Part shown: piece by piece, positions 58,788 through 64,000 of the stretch | Layout: each line of letters opens with the position of its first letter | Numbering within the stretch: the first letter of the stretch is position 1 | Assembly: GCF_018613855.1 (NCBI RefSeq) | Contig: NZ_JAGGPK010000025.1 | Coordinates: forward strand, 91,984-155,983 | Direction: 5' to 3' | Length of the DNA: 64,000 bases | DNA from: Arthrobacter sp. ISL-30 | GTDB taxonomy: Bacteria > Actinomycetota > Actinomycetes > Actinomycetales > Micrococcaceae | Program-made: the position numbers and the translations under genes | Notes under the pieces: generated by a model | Database searches by the model: none | The model's input: the letters and a program-made list of their open reading frames with translations, nothing else | Told to the model about the DNA's origin: nothing

Positions 58788-61592
58788 ATGAACGCCGTCC
58801 AGAGGTTCATCAGAAGCCGAGTGCTGCTGCTGACCGCGGCCATCTTGATCATCGCGATGGGCCTGTCGGTCCTCATCCAAGGACAGTCCCAGGCGGCGCT
58901 CAATCGAACGGTGGACGAGAACTCGCGGGGCCTCTATGACATCCTCGTCCGGGCGAAGGCGGACACCTCCAGCGGGAAGGGTGCCCTTATCCAGCCCGAA
59001 ATCGCCGGGGGACAGGGCGGCATCAGCTTTGACCAGCTGGAGAAGATCCGGACGATGGGCGGCACCGCAGTCGCTGCCCCTATCAGCCTCGTCTCCCGGG
59101 TCACGCAGAACCTCCAGGCGCCAAGGCTCGACGCCATGGACTACCTGGGCTACAACGCCGGACTCGTCGGTTCCGCAACCGTCGGAGCCCCCGCCGGTAC
59201 CGAAGCCGCAAAGTGGCCGGCAGCGGAGTCTGTGCTGGATGCACAGCCAAAGAACTACCGGCTCACCGCCACCGCCGTGAGCTCCGATGGTGTCTCTGAA
59301 CGGACACTGTTCAAGACCAGCGCCGAGGGCAGCCTGGGGAAGGGCAGGTTCGTCGAGGAACAGACCCTGGGCGGCAAGAGCATCCGGATCGCCGGCCCGG
59401 CAGGGGAGACCGGCATCAAGTTCCCCGCACCCGCCGGAGGCTCCGAGCACAACCTCTTCAACCTCTCTGTGGCACTGCCCCTCGCACCGGAGGTGACAGA
59501 GTCCGTGGTTGCCGTCGACCCCGCTGCGGAGCGTGCCCTCCTGGGCTCGGCCGGGGACTTCCTGGCTCCGCTGGAAAAGGCGCCGCCCGCAGATGCTCGG
59601 GATGCCGGCGCCATCGGCCGGCACTTCGAGAGCCTCTTCACCAACGGAATCGGCATGGATGAGCTCGAGGAGGGCCCGGACTTCCTGGGCGTCAAGCTTA
59701 AGTACTGGGCGCCGCTCATGACGCAGTACCAGCAGGCCAAACGCAACGGGGAACTGACCGCAGACTCCCAGGCCATCCCGCTCATCGTGCGCGAGGGGAC
59801 CTCACTTGACCTGAAGTACTCGGTGAAAATCGAGGAAATCGATGCCAGTGGAAAGGTCGTCAAGGACGTCGGCACGGTGACGCGTTCGCTGGACAAGGAC
59901 TATCTGCCTTTCGTGTCCCGCTCACCGTTTGCCCTTTCCTGGCCCGGTTCCACTGACCACAGCCAACTGCTCGGCAATCCCGGGAACTTCGGCCAGGGCC
60001 TGTACAACCCGGCACAATGGAGCACCGATTTCGCCGCCGCGCCCAAGTACCAGGACGGCGGCACCCAGTCCAACGGCGCCGTGGACAAGACCGCCACGCC
60101 AGGCGACTGGGTGACGGTCAATCGCCTTCCCGAGAGCTCGATTTCCGGGACCCCGGTGGACCAGACCCAGCGCAAACCCGTTGATGAGCGCTCCTACCGC
60201 GAAGGACTGGAAACCGGCAAGGAGCCCGCCAAACCGCTGCCGATGGTGTACGGCACGTTCAACGCGGACAAGGTCAAGGAAGCAGCGGGGGATATCAACA
60301 GGCTCCCGCTCGGCGGCTATGACCCCACGCCCTTGACCCTGAACAAGGACGCGGACGGCAAGGACGCTGGCAACACCGAACTCAAGCCGTCGCTGAGCGC
60401 CACCGGACTGGTCAGCCAGTCTGCAGGCGCCATCACCGACTACTACGGCCTGGCAGCGGCGCGCGGCTACGAGAACAACGCAGACGTCATCGACGCCGTA
60501 CGTGTTCGCGCCACCGCCGCCGGCAGCTGGAAGCAGGCCCAGCCGGAAGTTGAAAAACTGGCGGCCGAGATCCGCAGCCTTGGTCTTGAGGCCACTGTTG
60601 TGGCCGGCTCTGCCCGCGAAGAGGCCAACATCTTCGTCCCCGGATATTCCAAGGACGACGCCGGCAAGGAAGCCCCGCTGGGCACCGTCCAGCAGTCGTG
60701 GGTCCGCCAGGATGCAGCTGATGCCGTCTCTGGCTCCCTGACCGGCACCAACCTCACGCTGCTGTTCCTGACCCTGTGCGGCGCCACCCTGCTGACCGGC
60801 GCGTCGACCGTCAGTTACATCCGCCAGCGCCGGAAGGAAGCCGGCGTCCTCCGTGCCATGGGCTGGACCCAGCGCAAGATCCGTTCCTGGGTCCTCGAGG
60901 AGTTCGCTATTGGGGCCGGGCTGATCGCCGTCGCGGGCCTGGCATTGAGCCTGCTCAGCTGGAACCTTGCCACCGTGCTCGTGTCCGTGTCGGTTCTGGT
61001 CATCTATCTGGCAGCTGCCTACTTCACGACCCACCAGTTGCGGCACCAGGATGTTGTGGACCAGGAGCCGCAGCACGACGATAAGCTCATCGCAGTCGAT
61101 TCTCCGCTGACTTTTGCCAACCGCCAGCTGACCACCAACCGGTTCAACTCGGTATCGCTAGCCGTGGCGGTTGGCGTCTTCGGCGCTGCAGTGGGAGCAC
61201 TCATCGCCGTCCTGATCGACATCCCCCGGGCTGCCGGAGCGAGCGCGCTGAGCGGCGCCGCGGCGACGAGCGTAGCGCTGCCGAGCATTGTCCTCGCGGT
61301 CGCCGGCGTGGCGGTGGGACTGGTGCTGACGCTCGTGACAGGACGTTTCGAGCTTCAGGCCAAGCGCCAGTATCTTGGCATCCTCGAGGCCATGGGCTGG
61401 AATCCGGACATGCTGGGCCAGGTCAGGTTCTTCGAGAATGCCCTTGTTGGTACCGTGGCACTGCCGCTGGGCGTCGTGGGGGCGCTGGGGCTGGGGCTCG
61501 TGCTGGCACCCTATGCGGCCCTTTGGGCCGCCCTGGCCGGGTTCCTGGCCGTTCTCTGCTGGATTCCGATTGCAACGAAAGTGGTCAAATGA
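58788..61592 (+). CDS. FtsX/MacB-type ABC transporter permease
   Basis: A 934-residue permease. One membrane helix (residues 12-32) is followed by a 600-residue extracytoplasmic region, then three helices around LLFLTLCGATLLTGASTVSY with the FtsX-domain loop RQRRKEAGVLRAMGWTQRKI near residue 690, and a second FtsX-like domain at the C-terminus with RQYLGILEAMGWNPDMLGQ. Such mechanotransmission permeases move lipids, peptides or drugs, or signal across the membrane, rather than import nutrients. Both transmembrane halves are in one chain. ATG 58788 has an AGGGAG ribosome site; it overlaps the ATPase by four bases. Confidence 0.87.
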   Translation: MNAVQRFIRSRVLLLTAAILIIAMGLSVLIQGQSQAALNRTVDENSRGLYDILVRAKADTSSGKGALIQPEIAGGQGGISFDQLEKIRTMGGTAVAAPISLVSRVTQNLQAPRLDAMDYLGYNAGLVGSATVGAPAGTEAAKWPAAESVLDAQPKNYRLTATAVSSDGVSERTLFKTSAEGSLGKGRFVEEQTLGGKSIRIAGPAGETGIKFPAPAGGSEHNLFNLSVALPLAPEVTESVVAVDPAAERALLGSAGDFLAPLEKAPPADARDAGAIGRHFESLFTNGIGMDELEEGPDFLGVKLKYWAPLMTQYQQAKRNGELTADSQAIPLIVREGTSLDLKYSVKIEEIDASGKVVKDVGTVTRSLDKDYLPFVSRSPFALSWPGSTDHSQLLGNPGNFGQGLYNPAQWSTDFAAAPKYQDGGTQSNGAVDKTATPGDWVTVNRLPESSISGTPVDQTQRKPVDERSYREGLETGKEPAKPLPMVYGTFNADKVKEAAGDINRLPLGGYDPTPLTLNKDADGKDAGNTELKPSLSATGLVSQSAGAITDYYGLAAARGYENNADVIDAVRVRATAAGSWKQAQPEVEKLAAEIRSLGLEATVVAGSAREEANIFVPGYSKDDAGKEAPLGTVQQSWVRQDAADAVSGSLTGTNLTLLFLTLCGATLLTGASTVSYIRQRRKEAGVLRAMGWTQRKIRSWVLEEFAIGAGLIAVAGLALSLLSWNLATVLVSVSVLVIYLAAAYFTTHQLRHQDVVDQEPQHDDKLIAVDSPLTFANRQLTTNRFNSVSLAVAVGVFGAAVGALIAVLIDIPRAAGASALSGAAATSVALPSIVLAVAGVAVGLVLTLVTGRFELQAKRQYLGILEAMGWNPDMLGQVRFFENALVGTVALPLGVVGALGLGLVLAPYAALWAALAGFLAVLCWIPIATKVVK

Positions 61593-62344
61593 CTCTCAAT
61601 TCCCACTCTGAGCCGATTCCGACCCAGGATCCGGCTGGAGATCCTTACCAGACCCGCGCCAACACCATCGTCAGGGCATCGGACCACGCCACCCCGCTCG
61701 AGCTGAGCAATATCACCATCCGCTACGGCGGCGGCAAGGGCGGAGCCGAGCCGGTCAACGTGGTCGAGGGCTTCAACCTGACGCTTCACGCCGGCGAGAT
61801 GCACTGCGTCGCCGGCCGTAGCGGGTCAGGCAAGACCAGTATCCTCACCGTGGGCGCAGGACTGACGCTTCCGACGTCGGGCCGCGTCCTCTGGGAGGGA
61901 CAGTCCCTTGAGACCATGGGCGACGACGAAATTGCGGATCGTCGCCGTGCGCTGATCGGTTACGTCGATCAGGGTGGTGCCCTGATCGATGGCATGAGCG
62001 CTTTGGAAAACGTCCTCCTGCCGGCCGTGCCCGATGGCGAGGTGGAACAGCGCCGGGACATGGCCAAGGACCTCCTGGACCTGGTGGGCCTTGGACGGCG
62101 CATGCGGCACCGCCCCGCCCAGCTGTCCGGCGGTGAACGCCAGCGGGTAGCCATCGCTCGTGCACTCATCCTCGGCACCCGCGTCCTGGTGGTGGACGAG
62201 CCCACAGCCAGCTTGGACCGTACGTCTGCCAACCGCATCATCAGCATCCTGAAGGACACCACGTCCGACGGCATCGCAGTCCTGGTGGCCTCGCACGACC
62301 ATGAGCTCGTCCGGCTCAGCGACTCCCTGACCGAACTGAACTAG
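61589..62344 (+). CDS. ABC transporter ATP-binding protein (MacB/LolD-like)
   Basis: A 251-residue ATPase. The first 35 residues are a non-conserved extension. Walker A is AGRSGSGKTS near residue 76, the Q-loop follows in IGYVDQGGALIDGMSALENVLLP, signature LSGGERQRVAIARAL near residue 177 and Walker B VLVVDEPTASLD near residue 199, with the H-loop in VASHDHELV. Sequence type is that of FtsE/LolD/MacB ATPases, matching the permease that it overlaps (ATGA). Substrate not known. Confidence 0.92.
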   Translation: MTLNSHSEPIPTQDPAGDPYQTRANTIVRASDHATPLELSNITIRYGGGKGGAEPVNVVEGFNLTLHAGEMHCVAGRSGSGKTSILTVGAGLTLPTSGRVLWEGQSLETMGDDEIADRRRALIGYVDQGGALIDGMSALENVLLPAVPDGEVEQRRDMAKDLLDLVGLGRRMRHRPAQLSGGERQRVAIARALILGTRVLVVDEPTASLDRTSANRIISILKDTTSDGIAVLVASHDHELVRLSDSLTELN

Positions 62345-62393
62345 CCGGTCGTCATATGCGGCCCCGCGCGGTCATTCCACCCCAAAGAGAAGG

Positions 62394-62399
62394 TAACTT
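62394..62399 (+). promoter_or_regulatory. -10 hexamer for metG (leaderless)
   Basis: TAACTT ends six bases before GTG 62406, so +1 would be on the start codon. A GAGAAGG sequence lies 12-18 bases upstream and is too far for a normal ribosome site. Confidence 0.45.
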
Positions 62400-62405
62400 C
62401 ATAGA

Positions 62406-63965
62406 GTGACGTCTCCAGAGAAATCTCCGTTCTACATCACCACGGCCATCACGTACCCGAATGGCGTTCCGCACATCGGCCACGCCTACGAGTACATTGC
62501 CACCGATGCGATGGCGCGCTTCAAGCGCCTGGACGGTTACGACGTGATGTTCCTGACTGGCACGGACGAGCACGGCATGAAGATTGCCCAGACGGCGGAG
62601 AAGGAAGGCATCACCCCCAAGGAGCTAGTGGACCGGAACGCCGAAGTCTACAAGGCCGCCCATGCCACCCTCGGCATCTCCTATGATCGGTTCATCCGCA
62701 CCACCGATGCGGACCACTATGCTGCGTCGCAGGCCATCTGGAAGAGGATGGAAGCCAACGGGGACATCTACCTCTCCAAGTACGAAGGCTGGTACTCGGT
62801 CCGCGACGAAGCGTACTACGCCGAGGACGACACCCTGGTGAAGGAAGACGGAGTCCGCTACTCCAAGGAAACCGACACCGAGGTCACCTGGACCGCCGAG
62901 GAGAGCTACTTCTTCAGGCTGTCCGCCTACCAGGACAAGCTGTTGGCCCTCTACGAGGAGCAGCCGGAATTTGGTGCTCCCCAGTACCGGTTCAACGAGG
63001 TCATCAGCTTCGTCAAGCGGGGCCTGGAGGACTTGTCCATCAGCCGCACCACGTTCGATTGGGGCGTACCGGTGCCGGGGAACGACAAGCACGTGATGTA
63101 CGTGTGGGTCGACGCTCTGACCAACTACCTCACAGGGGTCGGTTATCCGCAAACCGAGTCCGAGGCATTCCGCAAGTACTGGCCCGCGGACGTCCACGTG
63201 ATCGGCAAGGACATTTCCCGGTTCCACGCCATCTTCTGGCCGGCCTTCCTTATGAGCGCCGGACTCGAGCTGCCAAAGCGCGTCATGATCCACGGCTTCC
63301 TGACCAATAACGGCGTCAAGATGTCCAAGTCCCTTGGCAACGTGGTGGCGCCGGAGGACTTCGTGGAACAGTACGGACTCGACCAGGTCCGCTTCTTCTT
63401 CCTTCGCGAGGTACCGTTCGGGGCCGACGGAAGTTACAACCACGAGGCCATCGTGGGCCGCATGAACGCGGATCTCGCCAACAACTTCGGAAACCTTGCG
63501 CAGCGTTCGCTGTCCATGGTGGCCAAGAACTGCGAGGGCAAGGTCCCTGCACCGGGCGCCTTCAGTGCTGAAGACACTGCCTTGCTGGGCCGGGCGGGCG
63601 AGCTCCTGGAAACCGCCCGCGCCGCTTTCGACAAGCAGGAATTCAGCCGCGCCCTTGAGGCGATCTGGACGGTGTTGGGCGACACCAACGCCTACTTCGC
63701 CGAGCAGGCCCCCTGGGTGTTGCGAAAGACCGACGTCGAACGCATGAATACGGTCCTGTACGTCACCCTCGAGGTTGTCCGCATCGTGGCCATCCTGGTT
63801 CAGCCGGTGATGCCTGGCTCGGCGGGCAGGCTGCTCGACGTCCTCGGCCAGTCGGAGGGCCTCGCCCGCCAATTTGCTGCGATCGGGACCCCGATTAAAG
63901 CCGGAATCGTGCTTCCGGCGCCGACGCCCGTGTTCCCGAAGTACGAGGAGCCCGCTGAGGCCTGA
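62406..63965 (+). CDS. metG: Methionyl-tRNA synthetase
   Basis: A 519-residue class I aminoacyl-tRNA synthetase charging tRNA-Met. The HIGH motif is HIGH in [19 protein letters not shown] near residue 19, and KMSKS is in [17 protein letters not shown] near residue 305. The domain [18 protein letters not shown] and the anticodon-binding alpha-helical domain are complete, with no C-terminal dimer domain. Length matches the short actinobacterial form. GTG start at 62406. The remaining 35 bases of the window show nothing. Confidence 0.96.
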   Translation: MTSPEKSPFYITTAITYPNGVPHIGHAYEYIATDAMARFKRLDGYDVMFLTGTDEHGMKIAQTAEKEGITPKELVDRNAEVYKAAHATLGISYDRFIRTTDADHYAASQAIWKRMEANGDIYLSKYEGWYSVRDEAYYAEDDTLVKEDGVRYSKETDTEVTWTAEESYFFRLSAYQDKLLALYEEQPEFGAPQYRFNEVISFVKRGLEDLSISRTTFDWGVPVPGNDKHVMYVWVDALTNYLTGVGYPQTESEAFRKYWPADVHVIGKDISRFHAIFWPAFLMSAGLELPKRVMIHGFLTNNGVKMSKSLGNVVAPEDFVEQYGLDQVRFFFLREVPFGADGSYNHEAIVGRMNADLANNFGNLAQRSLSMVAKNCEGKVPAPGAFSAEDTALLGRAGELLETARAAFDKQEFSRALEAIWTVLGDTNAYFAEQAPWVLRKTDVERMNTVLYVTLEVVRIVAILVQPVMPGSAGRLLDVLGQSEGLARQFAAIGTPIKAGIVLPAPTPVFPKYEEPAEA

Positions 63966-64000
63966 GCCGATTCAATCGACTAGTGCAGCGTGTCTTAAGT

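Overview
The window is 64 kb of high-GC DNA from an actinobacterial chromosome, most likely a member of the Micrococcaceae close to Arthrobacter, Pseudarthrobacter or Paenarthrobacter. This rests on codon use, many GTG starts, the gene order DUF3039 / MFS / helicase / pncBA / clpS / DUF2017 / murI / rph / rdgB, and the actinobacterial families DUF3039, DUF2017 and DUF4395. It is ordinary core and metabolic chromosome: no phage, insertion sequence, integrase, rRNA or CRISPR array is visible. Layout: 1-393 is the end of nagB. 411-3918 holds three overlapping genes (zinc-binding-like DUF3039 protein, MFS exporter, DEIH helicase). 3971-5931 is the NAD salvage pair pncB-pncA, divergent from clpS-DUF2017. 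6990-10300 is the tight run murI, MBL hydrolase, rph, rdgB. 10376-15220 holds single genes: DedA protein, exonuclease-BRCT fusion, DUF4395 protein, ADP-ribosylglycohydrolase, aquaporin. 15307-19559 is sbcD-sbcC. 19659-25616 holds an MFS gene, then an IclR regulator divergent from a flavin reductase, an HpaB-type monooxygenase and an MHS transporter, which together look like a uptake-plus-hydroxylation unit for an aromatic acid. 25701-29241 holds a phosphoribosyltransferase, a MarR-like protein, an alpha/beta hydrolase and an amino-acid permease. 29566-35422 is nrtR-nadA-nadB-nadC plus a cysteine desulfurase: de novo NAD synthesis with its own Nudix-derived regulator and probably its own Fe-S sulfur donor for NadA. 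35512-50902 is mixed: DM13 and DUF1684 proteins, lipoproteins, transglutaminase-like protein, an LLM oxidoreductase with MarR regulator, an AcrB-type RND pump, mqo, an orphan peptide-binding protein, tRNA-Leu, bcp, a MarR regulator, tRNA-Lys, a PQQ sugar dehydrogenase and a low-complexity membrane protein. 51154-58583 is branched-chain amino-acid synthesis (ilvD, then an attenuator leader and ilvB-ilvN-ilvC) followed by serA. 58788-63965 is a two-gene FtsX/MacB-type ABC system and metG. Main observations beyond the gene list: (1) at seventeen starts a TANNNT -10 hexamer ends six or seven bases (nine for murI) before the start codon, which points to leaderless mRNAs and fixes several start sites; (2) a 27-bp palindrome overlaps the predicted start point of the nrtR-nad operon and is a good NrtR operator candidate; (3) a Val-rich 18-codon leader peptide plus terminator precedes ilvB, an attenuator that also looks leaderless; (4) two 66-bp REP-like palindromes, 74 percent identical and without gaps, lie directly after the cysteine desulfurase and ilvD stop codons; (5) a 9-bp inverted repeat sits in the iclR/flavin reductase gap. 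No wholly new defence or mobile system was found. The most novel-looking items are the dispersed palindrome family and the regulatory architecture.
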